Of a stretch of 64,000 nucleotides of DNA, positions 43,845-53,536 are shown in pieces. Below the pieces are notes generated by a model. It made no database searches. It was not told the origin of the DNA and saw only the letters and a list, made by a program, of their open reading frames with translations. Every line of letters starts with the position of its first letter. The first letter of the stretch is position 1. Origin of the DNA: Streptomyces sp. 846.5 (GTDB taxonomy: Bacteria > Actinomycetota > Actinomycetes > Streptomycetales > Streptomycetaceae); the NCBI RefSeq assembly GCF_004365705.1, contig NZ_SOBN01000003.1, positions 186,001 through 250,000 on the forward strand, in the 5' to 3' direction. The position numbers were made by a program, and so were the translations under genes.

Positions 43845-45384
43845 CGTCTGTCCTTGTCGCCAGTCCGTACTGGGTCGCGATCGGGTTCCAGGCCGCGACG
43901 AAGCTCTTCTTGTCGGTGGTGGCGGAGGTGCTCTGACTCAAACCGTTGTTCCAATCGGTGTTGTGCGGCGCGTTGCCGGGGGAGCAGCCGCCGTTGGCCA
44001 TCGCCCCGGCCCAGTTGGCGAAGTCGGTGTCGGCGGCGGCCGACTCCGACCAGGCGCGGCTCAGCGTCTTCATGGCGGCGGCGGCCCCGGCCGGGAGCTG
44101 CGACACGTCGAGCGAGGCCGCCTGCTGCGAGAGCGTCTGGCGGGCCTGGGCGGCCTGGGTGAGTGCGCTCTGCGCATTGGAGACCGAGGCGTAGTCGGTG
44201 CAGTTGTCGACCGCCTGGACGGCGTTGGCGACCTGGGCACGGGAGCTCGTCGAGTTCGCCAGCAACTGGTCGACGGCGGCGGCCTGCGACTTGGCCTTCG
44301 CTGTGTCCGTCGCCGACGGGCTCGCGGACGGGCTGGCCGAGGCCGAGTCGGAGGGACCGGCGCTCTGCGAGGCCGAGCCGGTCGACGCGCCGCTCGGGAC
44401 GGCGCCGCTGGTGGCCACCGGCGGCGTGGAGGTCTGGCTTGATGCCTGCTTGTTCTTGGTCAGGCCGAGTCCCCAGACCACGCCCACACCCAGCAGCGCG
44501 GCGACCACGACGACCAGCGCGATCAGCAGCGGGAGGTTCCTCCGGCGGCCGTCGTCGCCACCGTTGCCGTCACCGCCGCCGGGGTACGTCGGAGGCTGGC
44601 CGTACTGCTGCTGGTGCGGCTGGATCGGGTACACCGGGGGCTGGCCGGGCTGCTGGTTCGGCCCCTGGAACCCCTGGCCGGGCATCGTTGCACCCTGGTA
44701 GGAGGCAGGGGGCCCGCCGGGAGCACCGGGGGGCGGGCCGTAGGAGGGGGAGGCCGGGGCTCCCGGGGCGCGGTAGCCCGGTGCGCCGTAGCCGGGCGCG
44801 CTGTAGCGAGACGGCGGGTAACCGGGTGGCGGGTAGCCGTACCCGCCACCGGGGGCGGTCGGCGGCGCCTGGGGGGCCGGAGGCGTCCGGGGCGCCTGGG
44901 GCAGTTGGGGCGGCCGGGATGCCTGGGGCGCCTGGGGCTCCATGACCTTCGGAAGGTCCTTGGCCGTGGGGACGTAGGGACGGCCCGGCGGCTGGTCGAA
45001 CTCGGTGCGCGGCGGCGTGGGCGGCACGGGCGGCTGCGCGGGCGGCTGCGTGGGTACGGCGGGTATGACGGAGGTCGGTTCGTCTCCGTCGTCGCGGGGG
45101 CCGGGGGCGGAGCCGGGAGCCGATGCATCCGCCTGAGTGGGCCCGGGCGGTGCGGCCGACGGGACCGCAGGCGGGGGCGACAGGTCGGCGGTGGCCCTCG
45201 GGTCGTCGGCGGGGCCGGCCTCCGTCGGCTGCGCCTCCGGGCTCGGGGTCTTGGACGGTTCAGCGGTCTCCGGCTTCTGCCACATCGCCGCCGTCGCCGG
45301 GTCGCGACGGCGGACCCAGCCGCCCGCCCCGTTCCTGGCTGTCGGGTCCCACACCGCGGGTGCGCTCTCCTCCGGTTCGGTCAT
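43834..45384 (-). CDS. Pro-rich, single-pass membrane protein with extracellular helical domain
   Basis: The start is ATG 45384 behind GGGAGG, giving 516 residues. About 310 residues of Pro/Gly/Gln/Tyr repeats (GYGAPGYRAPGAPA, QPGQPPVYP) are cytoplasmic. One helix follows (LPLLIALVVVVAALLGVGVV). A Ser/Ala linker leads to a helical outer domain with three Cys (around DNCTDYASV and NGGCSPG). This layout is common for streptomycete envelope proteins and some sensor proteins. It overlaps the amidase gene by 11 bp, which suggests a joint role in the cell wall. Confidence 0.75.
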   Translation of the reverse strand: MTEPEESAPAVWDPTARNGAGGWVRRRDPATAAMWQKPETAEPSKTPSPEAQPTEAGPADDPRATADLSPPPAVPSAAPPGPTQADASAPGSAPGPRDDGDEPTSVIPAVPTQPPAQPPVPPTPPRTEFDQPPGRPYVPTAKDLPKVMEPQAPQASRPPQLPQAPRTPPAPQAPPTAPGGGYGYPPPGYPPSRYSAPGYGAPGYRAPGAPASPSYGPPPGAPGGPPASYQGATMPGQGFQGPNQQPGQPPVYPIQPHQQQYGQPPTYPGGGDGNGGDDGRRRNLPLLIALVVVVAALLGVGVVWGLGLTKNKQASSQTSTPPVATSGAVPSGASTGSASQSAGPSDSASASPSASPSATDTAKAKSQAAAVDQLLANSTSSRAQVANAVQAVDNCTDYASVSNAQSALTQAAQARQTLSQQAASLDVSQLPAGAAAAMKTLSRAWSESAAADTDFANWAGAMANGGCSPGNAPHNTDWNNGLSQSTSATTDKKSFVAAWNPIATQYGLATRTDGEI

Positions 45385-45500
45385 TGCCGGTCCCTCCCGC
45401 CTCCCGCGTGCGACTGTTCCCGCAACCGTACCGAAGCCCGACTCGGGCGAGCGGGGCTTGCCTGTGATCAGTGCCACAAACGGGGTGAGCTGGTACGACC

Positions 45501-46157
45501 TCAGCCCCGCCGCAGCACCCGCAGCGAACCTGTCACCGACACCTCGGTGAAGCCCTCGGCGAGCGCACGCAGGTACACCCGGTACGGAGCCTGCCCGCCG
45601 TCGGCGGGATCCGGGAACACATCGTGGACCACCAGCAGGCCGCCCGGGGCCAGGTGCGGCGTCCAGCCCTCGTAGTCACCGGTGGCGTGCTCGTCGGTGT
45701 GACCGCCGTCGATGAACACCAGGCCCAGCGGAGCGCCCCATACGGCCGCGACCTGCGGGGACCGTCCCACCAGGGCGATCACATGGTCTTCGAGGCCGGC
45801 CGCGTGCAGGGTGCGGCGGAACCGCGGCAGGGTGTCCATCCGGCCGACCTCGGGGTCGACCAGCGAAGCGTCGTGGTACTCCCAGCCGGGCTGCTGCTCC
45901 TCCGAGCCGCGGTGGTGGTCCACGGTCAGCGCGACCACGCCCGCCCGCCGGGCGGCATCAGCGAGCAGGATGGTGGAGCGCCCGCAGTAGCTCCCCACCT
46001 CCAGCAGCGGCAACCCGGTCCCAGCCGCGGCAGCGGCACCCGCCGCGTACAGCGCCAGCCCCTCGTCCACGGGCATGAACCCGGTCGCCGCCTCGAACGC
46101 CGCGAGCACGGCGGCTGAGGGGGTAGCGGTGGTGGCCGCAGTGTCGGTGTCCGTCAT
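45501..46157 (-). CDS. Class I SAM-dependent methyltransferase (Methyltransf_24 type)
   Basis: The protein has 218 residues: LPLLEVGSYCGRSTILLADAARRAG is motif I, VALTVDHHRGSEEQQPGW follows, and GLVFIDGGHTDEHATGDYEGW with LAPGGLLVVHDVF complete the O-methyltransferase-like core. The Asp/His residues of FIDGGHT often bind a metal or substrate. It lies upstream of the Pro-rich gene on the same strand, 116 bp apart. Substrate unknown. Confidence 0.88.
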   Translation of the reverse strand: MTDTDTAATTATPSAAVLAAFEAATGFMPVDEGLALYAAGAAAAAGTGLPLLEVGSYCGRSTILLADAARRAGVVALTVDHHRGSEEQQPGWEYHDASLVDPEVGRMDTLPRFRRTLHAAGLEDHVIALVGRSPQVAAVWGAPLGLVFIDGGHTDEHATGDYEGWTPHLAPGGLLVVHDVFPDPADGGQAPYRVYLRALAEGFTEVSVTGSLRVLRRG

Positions 46158-46348
46158 GCTCGCCGCTTCTCCTCTGTGGGTGGGTGTGGGTGTGTACGTC
46201 CCCGGGGGACCCTACTGGACGGTTCGCGGGGGAGGCGGGGCGTCGTCCGTTGGCGGCGGGGCGGGGTCCGTCTCGCGGCCGAGCCCCCCACGTGGTCGCG
46301 AAAGCTCCCGCTCCGGGAAAGGTTCTGCGGGGTGGGGTTTCCGAAAGG

Positions 46349-46382
46349 TGCAACGAGTTCTAATCTGACGGTGCGTCAGATT
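46349..46382. promoter_or_regulatory. KstR box plus CTGACGGTGCGTCAG, upstream of fadE34
   Basis: TGCAACGAGTTCTA (46349-46362, exact KstR match) is followed two bases later by CTGACGGTGCGTCAG (46365-46379, flanked AAT/ATT). It is 48 bp before the fadE34 start. Confidence 0.85.
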
Positions 46383-46429
46383 GTTGGAGCGTGTGGGCCG
46401 CCGGGGTGACCGGAGTTGAAGGGGAGCGC

Positions 46430-48613
46430 ATGGCCATAGGGATCAGCGAGGACCATCGCCAGGTGCAGGCGGCCGTGCGGGGGTGGTTGGAGCGCGAGGT
46501 TTCGCCGGAGGTTGTGCGGGACGGGCTTGCCGAGGACGGGAAGGCGCGGGTGTGCTCCGGACGGGCGGCGTGGTGGGGCGGGTTGGCCGGGCAGGGGTTG
46601 TTGGGGCTGCACCTGGCCGGTGAGTACGGCGGGGGTGGGGGAGATCTGCTCGATCTGGCCGTGGTGGTGGAGGAGGCCGGACGTGCCGTACTGCCGGGTG
46701 CCTATCTGCCGACGGTGCTTGCGTCCACTGTGCTCGCCGCCGCCGGTGGGGCGGAGGCCAAGCGTCCGTTGGCCGGGTTGGCCGACGGGAGTTGCACCGG
46801 GGCGGTCGCCCTGGAGCCCGACGGGCTGCGTGCCGAGCCCGTCCCCGGGGGATGGCTGCTGAGCGGGGACGCCGGGCCGGTGCTCGGGGGCGACGAGGCT
46901 GATGTGGTGCTGCTCGCCGCCATGCTGGAGGGAGGGGGAGGAGAGTCCGCCTGGTTCGCGGTGGACGCTGAAGTGTTGACGGTACGTTCGCTGCCGGCGC
47001 TGGACCTGACTCGGGGTCTCGCGACAGTCGGGGTCGGGGCCGGCGGACTGCTGCTCAGTGAGGAGCAGCGGCTCGCGGTGGACGCCGAGCGGGTCGGTTC
47101 GCTCGCGTCGGTGGTGCTGGCGGCGGAGGCCTGCGGGATCGCGGGGTGGGCGCTGGACACGGCCGTCGGTCATGCCAGGGTCCGCGAGCAGTTCGGGCGG
47201 CCGATCGGGCAGTTCCAGGCGGTCAAGCACCTCTGCGCCTGGATGCTGGTCCGTGCCGAGGCGGCGAGGGCCGCGACCTGGCAGGCGGCGCGCGACCCGG
47301 AGCCGCTGGCTGCGGCGGTCGCGGCCGCGCTCGCGCTGGAGGCGGCGTTCGAGAACGCCAAGGACTGCATCCAGGTCCTCGGCGGTATCGGGTTCACCTG
47401 GGAGCATCCGGCGCATCTGCGGCTGCGGCGGGCAGTGACGTTGCGTCAGCTCATCGGGTCCGCAGCCGCGGCCTCGCTGTACGGGCAGGTGGCCGGGCTT
47501 GCCGCCGGGCGTGGGTTGGACCGGCCGGTGTTGGAACTGCCGCCCGAGGCCGAGGAGTTCCGCCCTGCTCCGCGTGCCGCCGCGGCTGCCGTGCAGGGGC
47601 TTGAGCCGGCTGAGCAGCGGCGCAGGCTGGCTCCGGGGGGCTGGACGGCTCCGCATCTGCCGCCGCCCTACGGGCTGGGGGCCGACGCGCTGCGCCAGTT
47701 GGTGGTGGAGCAAGAGCTGCGCGCGGCGGGGGTGGTGCTGCCCGATCTCACCATCGGCGCCTGGGTGGTGCCCTCGATCGTCGCCCATGGCACACCCGAG
47801 CAGCGCGAGCGCTTCGTGATGCCGACGCTCAAGGGTGAGCTGACCTGGTGTCAACTCTTCTCCGAGCCCGAGGCCGGCTCGGATCTGGCGTCGCTGCGCA
47901 CCCGCGCGGTCCGGCTGCCGGACGGACGTTGGCGGGTGGACGGGCAGAAGGTGTGGACGTCGAGTGCGCGCACCGCCGACTTCGGGATCCTGCTGGCGCG
48001 GACCTCGCCGGACCGGCCCAAGCATCAGGGGTTGACCTACTTCCTTGTCGATATGAAGACGACTCCTGGAATCGACATCCGGCCACTGCGCGAGCTCACC
48101 GGTGACTCGGTCTTCAACGAGGTCTTCCTCGACGGCGTGATCCTCCCGTCCGACGCGGTGGTCGGCGAGGTCGACGGCGGGTGGCGGGTGGCCAGGCACA
48201 CGCTGGGCCATGAGCGGGTGCACATGGCGGACTCCAGCCCGACCGCCGACGCGGTGCGCAGGCTCCTGGCACTGCCGGGCGCGGACGGCGAACGCAGGGC
48301 CCGGCTGGGCCGGTTGGTCGCCGTCGAGCGGGTGCTGGCCTGCATCGATCTCAGAACGGCGCTGAGCAGCCTGGACGGTCTCGATCCCGGGCCCGGCGCC
48401 AGCGTCCGCAAGCTGGTGTCCGCTCCGCACGCCCAGCAGGTCGCCGAACTGGTGCTGGAGCTGTGCGGTCCGGCGGGCGCGGTGGCCGAAGGCGTGGGCG
48501 GGCAGGCGGCGCGGGCCTTTCTGATGTCGCGCTGTCTGACCATCGCGGGTGGCACCACGCAGGTGCAGCTGAACGTCGTGGCGGAGCGGATCCTCGGTCT
48601 GCCGAGGGACTGA
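46430..48613 (+). CDS. fadE34: FadE34-like double-domain acyl-CoA dehydrogenase
   Basis: The start is ATG 46430 behind GGGGAG, giving 727 residues, twice the usual acyl-CoA dehydrogenase length. Domain 1 (about 1-370) has [18 protein letters not shown] and the C-terminal helical part [17 protein letters not shown] with [20 protein letters not shown]. Domain 2 (about 400-727) has [31 protein letters not shown] and a closing [20 protein letters not shown]. This is the plan of mycobacterial FadE34, a FAD enzyme for the C5 steroid side-chain CoA ester. A KstR box and a CTGACGG site overlap the promoter. Confidence 0.88.
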   Translation: MAIGISEDHRQVQAAVRGWLEREVSPEVVRDGLAEDGKARVCSGRAAWWGGLAGQGLLGLHLAGEYGGGGGDLLDLAVVVEEAGRAVLPGAYLPTVLASTVLAAAGGAEAKRPLAGLADGSCTGAVALEPDGLRAEPVPGGWLLSGDAGPVLGGDEADVVLLAAMLEGGGGESAWFAVDAEVLTVRSLPALDLTRGLATVGVGAGGLLLSEEQRLAVDAERVGSLASVVLAAEACGIAGWALDTAVGHARVREQFGRPIGQFQAVKHLCAWMLVRAEAARAATWQAARDPEPLAAAVAAALALEAAFENAKDCIQVLGGIGFTWEHPAHLRLRRAVTLRQLIGSAAAASLYGQVAGLAAGRGLDRPVLELPPEAEEFRPAPRAAAAAVQGLEPAEQRRRLAPGGWTAPHLPPPYGLGADALRQLVVEQELRAAGVVLPDLTIGAWVVPSIVAHGTPEQRERFVMPTLKGELTWCQLFSEPEAGSDLASLRTRAVRLPDGRWRVDGQKVWTSSARTADFGILLARTSPDRPKHQGLTYFLVDMKTTPGIDIRPLRELTGDSVFNEVFLDGVILPSDAVVGEVDGGWRVARHTLGHERVHMADSSPTADAVRRLLALPGADGERRARLGRLVAVERVLACIDLRTALSSLDGLDPGPGASVRKLVSAPHAQQVAELVLELCGPAGAVAEGVGGQAARAFLMSRCLTIAGGTTQVQLNVVAERILGLPRD

Positions 48614-48663
48614 CCGCCGTCGAGGGAGTGACCATGACCACCATGGACCGGAGGAGTGAGGCA

Positions 48664-49857
48664 ATGCCTGGAAAGAGCTACCTCGTCGGCGTCGGTATGA
48701 CGAACTTCGAGAAGCCGGAGAGCCGGGACTGGCAGTACTGGGACATGGCTCGCGAGGCGGGGCAGGCTGCGCTGGCCGATGCCGGGATCGACTACGCGCT
48801 GGTCGAGCAGGCGCCGGTCGGGTACTGCCAGCAGCAGTCGACAGCCGGCCAGCGGGCCGTCTACGAGCTGGGCCTGACCGGGATCCCGGCCTACAACGTC
48901 AACAACAACTGCGCCACCGGCTCCACGGCGCTGATGATGGCCCGTCAGTTCGTCGCGGGCGGGATCAGCGACTGCGTCCTCGCGCTGGGCTTCGAGAAGA
49001 TGAGCCGCGGCGCGCTCGGCGCGGGTGCGGGGGCCGGCGACTTCGCGACCAGCCCGGTGGCGCGGCACTACGGGGTGATGGCGGCCAGGCACGGCTTCGC
49101 GGCGACGCCGCCGACCGCGCAGATCTTCGGCAACGCCGCCCGGGAGCACATGGAGCGCTACGGCACCACCGCGGAGCAGCTGGCCCTGGTCGGGGTGAAG
49201 AACCACCGCCACTCCGCCGCCAACCCCCGGGCCCAGTTCCGCGACAGCTACACCCTGGAGGAGGTGCTGGCGTCGAGGACCATCCACGAGCCGCTGACCA
49301 AGCTCCAGTGCTCGCCCACCTCGGACGGTGCGGCGGCGGCCGTGGTCGTCTCGGAGCGGTTCGTGGAGCAGCACGGCCTGCACGACCGTGCCGTGGAGAT
49401 CCTGGGCCAGGCGATGACCACCGACACCGAGTCCAGTTTCGCCTCCGGATCGTCCATCGACGTCGTCGGCAAGCCGATGAGCCGGGCCGCGGCGCTGGCG
49501 GTGTACGAGCAGTCGGGGCTCGGCATCGAGGACGTGGACGTGGTCGAGCTGCACGACTGCTTCTCCGTCAACGAGCTGCTGACCTATGAGGCGCTGGGCA
49601 TGTGTGCGGACGGGGAGAGCGGAAAGCTGGTCGCCGAGGGGGCGACGACCTACGGCGGGCGCTGGGTGGTGAACCCGTCCGGGGGACTGATCTCCAAGGG
49701 GCATCCGCTGGGCGCCACCGGGTTGGCGCAGTGCGCCGAGCTGGTGTGGCAGCTGCGCGGCGAGGCGGAGGAGCGGCAGGTCGCGGGCGCGAGGGTGGGC
49801 CTGGCCCACAACATCGGGCTGGGCGGCGCCGCCGTGGTGACCATGCTGCGGCGCTGA
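48664..49857 (+). CDS. ltp1: Ltp1-like lipid-transfer thiolase (SCP-x type)
   Basis: The start is ATG 48664 with GGAGGAG seven bases upstream, giving 397 residues; ATG 48634 is also possible. It opens [30 protein letters not shown] and has [18 protein letters not shown] with the catalytic Cys, [12 protein letters not shown], and [17 protein letters not shown] with the catalytic His. These are Ltp1 hallmarks. The protein should cleave beta-keto or retro-aldol type side-chain intermediates without the third thiolase Cys of FadA. It follows fadE34 by 50 bp and is probably cotranscribed. Confidence 0.85.
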   Translation: MPGKSYLVGVGMTNFEKPESRDWQYWDMAREAGQAALADAGIDYALVEQAPVGYCQQQSTAGQRAVYELGLTGIPAYNVNNNCATGSTALMMARQFVAGGISDCVLALGFEKMSRGALGAGAGAGDFATSPVARHYGVMAARHGFAATPPTAQIFGNAAREHMERYGTTAEQLALVGVKNHRHSAANPRAQFRDSYTLEEVLASRTIHEPLTKLQCSPTSDGAAAAVVVSERFVEQHGLHDRAVEILGQAMTTDTESSFASGSSIDVVGKPMSRAAALAVYEQSGLGIEDVDVVELHDCFSVNELLTYEALGMCADGESGKLVAEGATTYGGRWVVNPSGGLISKGHPLGATGLAQCAELVWQLRGEAEERQVAGARVGLAHNIGLGGAAVVTMLRR

Positions 49858-49918
49858 CCTTCCGGTGGCCGGTCCGGTGGCTCGGGGGAGTTCTCAAGGG
49901 CCGCGCGATGCGTTATAC

Positions 49919-49948
49919 CTGACGGTGAGTCAGATGTAACACGTTCTA
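49919..49948. promoter_or_regulatory. CTGACGGTGAGTCAG plus KstR box upstream of chsH3
   Basis: CTGACGGTGAGTCAG (49919-49933, one mismatch) is one base before TGTAACACGTTCTA (49935-49948, exact KstR match). They lie about 205 bp before the chsH3 start, in a 295-bp gap with no other gene. Confidence 0.82.
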
Positions 49949-50152
49949 CTGAGGTGCGAACAGGAGTTCCAGGAGGAGCTCGACCAACAGACTCGCGGGT
50001 GCGGCCGTCCCACGGAGCCGCGACCTGCGCAGAGCGGCCCCGACGCGTACGACGGTGCGGACGGACGCGTCGGGGTCCACCAACCGGCAGGACCAGCAGG
50101 ATCAGAGACACGCAAGGCAAGCGACAGGCAAGACAAGAGGAGAGCAGGACTG

Positions 50153-51016
50153 ATGCCCATCGACGCCGCCACGGCACTCGCGGCCCCGCCGCGCACCACC
50201 GATCTCGCCTGGGAGGCCAAGGACGTCCTGCTGTACCACCTGGGCGTCGGCGCCGGAGCCAAGCGCCCGGCGACGGACCCGGACGAACTCCGCTACACCT
50301 ATGAGAAGGACCTCCAGGTCCTCCCCAGCTTCGTGACCGTCGCCGGCGGCGGCCTGGCCAAGGCGGGTGTGTTCACCCTGCCCGGGCTGGACATCAACCT
50401 CGCCCAGGTGCTGCACGGCGGCCAGCGGATCGAGCTGCACCGGCCGGTCCCGGTCGAGGGCCGCGCCGTCCTCACCAGCCGCCTCGCCGCGGCGTACGAC
50501 AAGGGCAAGGCGGCCGTCCTGGTGATGCGCGGCGAGGCCGCCGACGAGGCGGGCCCGCTGTGGACCACCGACACCGAGGTCTTCGTCCGCGGCGAGGGCG
50601 GCTTCGGCGGCGAGCGTGGCGAGAGCAACCGCATCGCCCTGCCCGAACGGGCGCCGGAGTGGGAGCGCGAGGTCCCGGTGCGTCACGACCAGGCGCTGCT
50701 CTACCGGCTCTCCGGCGACTGGAACCCGCTGCACGCCGACCCCGACTTCGCCAAGCTGGCCGGCTTCGACCGCCCGATCCTGCACGGGCTCTGCTCGTAC
50801 GGGGTCACCCTCAAGGCCGTGGTGGACACCGTCCTCGGCGGCGACGCGGGCCGCGTCCTCAGCTACAGCACCCGCTTCGCCGGGATCTTCTTCCCCGGCG
50901 AGACCCTCCGGATCCGGGTCTGGGACGAGGGCGGCAGCAGGCTCGTGGTCTCCGCGACCTCGGTCGACCGGGCCGATGCGCCGGTCCTCGCCGACACCGT
51001 CATCACCTACCACTGA
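50153..51016 (+). CDS. chsH3: ChsH3-like MaoC enoyl-CoA hydratase
   Basis: This 287-residue protein consists of two hot-dog domains. The C-terminal one has the hydratase-2 motif YRLSGDWNPLHADPDFAKLAGFDRPILHG with the Asp/His pair, and the start MPIDAATAL is followed by YHLGVGAGA. It matches mycobacterial Rv3538 (ChsH3), which hydrates the steroid side-chain enoyl-CoA. The paired operator site upstream ties it to KstR control. It is followed by alcohol dehydrogenase and Hsd4A genes. Confidence 0.87.
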   Translation: MPIDAATALAAPPRTTDLAWEAKDVLLYHLGVGAGAKRPATDPDELRYTYEKDLQVLPSFVTVAGGGLAKAGVFTLPGLDINLAQVLHGGQRIELHRPVPVEGRAVLTSRLAAAYDKGKAAVLVMRGEAADEAGPLWTTDTEVFVRGEGGFGGERGESNRIALPERAPEWEREVPVRHDQALLYRLSGDWNPLHADPDFAKLAGFDRPILHGLCSYGVTLKAVVDTVLGGDAGRVLSYSTRFAGIFFPGETLRIRVWDEGGSRLVVSATSVDRADAPVLADTVITYH

Positions 51017-51082
51017 ACCACCACTGAACGTCGACTCGTCCGATCCGCTCGTCCGATCCGCATCAGCCCCAGGGGAGCAGCC

Positions 51083-52159
51083 ATGCGCGCAGCAGTCCTG
51101 CACGAGACAGGTCAGGAGAAGCTGGAGGTCCACGAGGGGGTCACCCTCCCCGAGGTGGGCCCAGGCAAGGTCAGGGTCCGGTTGCGGGCGGCGAGTCTGT
51201 GCCACTCCGACCTGTCCGCGATGAGCGGCGTGCTGCCGCAGCCCGCCCCCTTCGTGCCGGGCCACGAGGGCGCGGGCGAGGTGACCGAGGTCGGCGCGGG
51301 CGTCGAGGGACTGGCCGTAGGCGACCATGTGGTCGTCTGCTGGATGCCGCCGTGCGGCAGCTGTCCCAGCTGCGTCCGGGGCGAGGGCAACCTCTGTCTC
51401 GCCGGGTTCGCCAACATGGGCAGCCCCAACTACCACCACGACGGCACCGACATCTTCGGCTTCTCCGGCACCGGGACGTTCGCGGAGGAGAGCGTGGTCG
51501 CGGCCGGCTGCGCGGTGAAACTGCCCGACGACGTGCCCTTCGAGGTCGGCGCGCTGATCGGCTGCGGGGTGACCACGGGCGTGGGCGCGGCGATCCACAC
51601 CGCCAAGGTCGAGCCGGGGTCCTCGGTGGTGGTGATCGGCTGCGGCGGCGTGGGCATCGCCGCGATCCAGGGTGCCAGGGTCGCGGGCGCGGCGCAGATC
51701 GTCGCCGTGGACCCGGTGCCGGCCCGTCGCGAGTGGGCGCTGCGCTTCGGTGCGACTGAGGCGGTGGCGCCCGAGGGGCTGGCCGAGGCGCAGCAGCGGC
51801 TGACCGGTGGCGAGGGCTTCGACTACGCCTTCGAGGTCGTCGGCAGGTCCGCCACGGTCAGGGCCGCGTACGACGCGGTGCGGCGCGGTGGCGCGCTGGT
51901 CGTGGTCGGCGCGGGGGCCATGGACGACATGGTGCAGTTCAACATGTTCGAGCTGTTCTTCAACGAGAAGCGCATCCTGCCCTCCCTCTACGGCGGCACC
52001 GACGTGCTCCGCGGCTACCGCACCGTCATCGACCTGTGGCGGGCCGGGCGGCTGGACCTGGAGGGCATGGTGACCCACCACGTCCGGCTGGAGGGGATCA
52101 ACGACGCGGTGCAGCAGATGCGCAGCGGCGAGGCCCTCCGCACCGTCATCGACCTCTGA
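51083..52159 (+). CDS. Zinc-dependent alcohol dehydrogenase (MDR family)
   Basis: The protein has 358 residues, starting at ATG 51083 behind AGGGGAG. Catalytic zinc ligands Cys and His/Glu are in ASLCHSDLS and PGHEGAGEV. The structural zinc site is CGSCPSCVRGEGNLC (four Cys), and the cofactor loop is VVVIGCGGVGIAAIQGARVAG. It is an AdhB/AdhD-like long-chain or steroid-side-chain alcohol dehydrogenase. It is placed between chsH3 and hsd4A with short gaps, so it is probably in one operon. Confidence 0.9.
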   Translation: MRAAVLHETGQEKLEVHEGVTLPEVGPGKVRVRLRAASLCHSDLSAMSGVLPQPAPFVPGHEGAGEVTEVGAGVEGLAVGDHVVVCWMPPCGSCPSCVRGEGNLCLAGFANMGSPNYHHDGTDIFGFSGTGTFAEESVVAAGCAVKLPDDVPFEVGALIGCGVTTGVGAAIHTAKVEPGSSVVVIGCGGVGIAAIQGARVAGAAQIVAVDPVPARREWALRFGATEAVAPEGLAEAQQRLTGGEGFDYAFEVVGRSATVRAAYDAVRRGGALVVVGAGAMDDMVQFNMFELFFNEKRILPSLYGGTDVLRGYRTVIDLWRAGRLDLEGMVTHHVRLEGINDAVQQMRSGEALRTVIDL

Positions 52160-52190
52160 AACACGGCCACTGAGAAGGAGTCACCCCGGC

Positions 52191-53135
52191 ATGAGCACCT
52201 CTCTCTCCGGCAGGACCGCGATCGTCACCGGTGCGGGCCGCGGTCTCGGCCGCGCCGAGGCACTGGAACTGGCCAGGCTCGGCGCCAACGTCGTGGTCAA
52301 CGACTTCGGTGCGCCCGGCCGGGACGGCAGCGGCGGGGCCTCGGCCGCCCCGGCGGACGAGACCGTCGCGGAGATCGTCGCCGAGGGCGGCCGGGCGGTG
52401 GCCCACTACGGCGACGTCGCCGACCTGGACGCCGCCCGCGCCCTGGTCGACCTCGCGGTGGACACCTACGGGCAGCTCGACATCCTGGTCAACAACGCGG
52501 GCATCCTGCGGGACCGGATGGTCTTCTCGATGTCGGAGGAGGAGTGGGACTCGGTCGTCCACGTCCACCTCAAGGGCCACTTCGCGACGACCCGCTTCGC
52601 CGCCGCGCACTGGCGCGAGCGTTCCAAGGCCGCGGGCGGGCCGGTGTACGGACGGATCGTCAACACCTCCTCGGAGGCGTTCGTGGCCGGCTCGGCCGGG
52701 CAGCCCAACTACGCGGCGGCCAAGGGCGGCATCGTCGGACTGACCCTGAGCTGCGCCTCGGCGCTGGCCCGCTACGGGGTGACGTCCAATGTGATCTGCC
52801 CGCGGGCGCGCACCAGGATGACCGACGACGTGTTCGTCGGCTCGATGGGCGCTCCGGAGCAGGGGCTCGACCCGCTGGCGCCCGAGCATGTGTCACCGCT
52901 GGTCGGCTATCTGGCCTCGCCTGCCGCCGAACGGGTCAACGGCCAGCTGTTCGTGGTGCACGGCGGGATGGTGGCGGTGCTCGGGTCGCCGCCGGTGCTG
53001 GCGAAGTTCGACACGGCCAAGGACCAGTTCACCCCGGCCGAGCTGGACGACCTGCTCAGCCCCTTCTACCAGGGGCGCACCCCGGGCGACGGCTATGCCA
53101 ACCTCGCCGTCCTGGGCCTGCGGCACGGGATCTGA
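52191..53135 (+). CDS. hsd4A: Hsd4A-like 17-beta-hydroxysteroid / 3-hydroxyacyl-CoA dehydrogenase
   Basis: The protein has 314 residues from ATG 52191 behind AAGGAG. SDR motifs: VTGAGRGLGRAEALELARLG, then VVVNDFG, NNAG, and the catalytic Ser/Tyr/Lys in NTSSEAF and NYAAAKGG. The extra C-terminal region with VHGGMVAVLGSPPVLAKFDT is typical of the multifunctional-enzyme-2-like dehydrogenases represented by Hsd4A (Rv3502c). It should oxidise the hydroxyl made by the hydratase. The stop codon is inside a CTGACGGACCGTCGG dyad. Confidence 0.83.
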   Translation: MSTSLSGRTAIVTGAGRGLGRAEALELARLGANVVVNDFGAPGRDGSGGASAAPADETVAEIVAEGGRAVAHYGDVADLDAARALVDLAVDTYGQLDILVNNAGILRDRMVFSMSEEEWDSVVHVHLKGHFATTRFAAAHWRERSKAAGGPVYGRIVNTSSEAFVAGSAGQPNYAAAKGGIVGLTLSCASALARYGVTSNVICPRARTRMTDDVFVGSMGAPEQGLDPLAPEHVSPLVGYLASPAAERVNGQLFVVHGGMVAVLGSPPVLAKFDTAKDQFTPAELDDLLSPFYQGRTPGDGYANLAVLGLRHGI

Positions 53136-53146
53136 CGGACCGTCGG
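53132..53146. repeat. CTGACGGACCGTCGG dyad at the hsd4A stop
   Basis: One mismatch from CTGACGGnnCGTCAG, including the hsd4A TGA. It is in a convergent gap. Confidence 0.5.
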
Positions 53147-53185
53147 GTCCCTGGTCACCGTGCCGCAGGCGCGTTGTCGTTCAGA

Positions 53186-53374
53186 TCAGTCGGCCGTCAT
53201 CCCGTTGTGCAGGACCCGGCGGTGGCGGCCGTGGCCGGCCGGTTCGCGCCGGCCCTCCACATCGTCGTCGGCCACCGAGCCGCGGTGTTTGCCCGCGGTG
53301 TCGAACTGGTTGTGTGTATCCCCCGGAGCAGCGTCCAGGCGGTTCTCAGTGATGTCTGTGAGGGCATCTGACAT
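53186..53374 (-). CDS. Small His/Arg-rich conserved-type protein
   Basis: This 62-residue frame from ATG 53374, with GGAGAG upstream, has a basic His-rich end: GKHRGSVADDD followed by HGRHRRV. Short streptomycete proteins with a GKHRG...HGRHRR pattern are common and unnamed. A DNA or metal contact is possible. The upstream 162 bp to the S9 peptidase stop hold no other gene. Confidence 0.55.
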   Translation of the reverse strand: MSDALTDITENRLDAAPGDTHNQFDTAGKHRGSVADDDVEGRREPAGHGRHRRVLHNGMTAD

Positions 53375-53536
53375 GAGAAGTCGTCTCTCCGTTGTGTGAG
53401 CTTCAATGCCTTTGTTACGTCATCTGTCGTGATCACCCTATGCAATGCACCCTGTCCAGGTCCTGTCGGGTCGGTAACAAAGGGTGCACGATCGGTACTC
53501 GCCGGTACGCTCCGTCGGGCGCGGTTCCGGCCGCCG

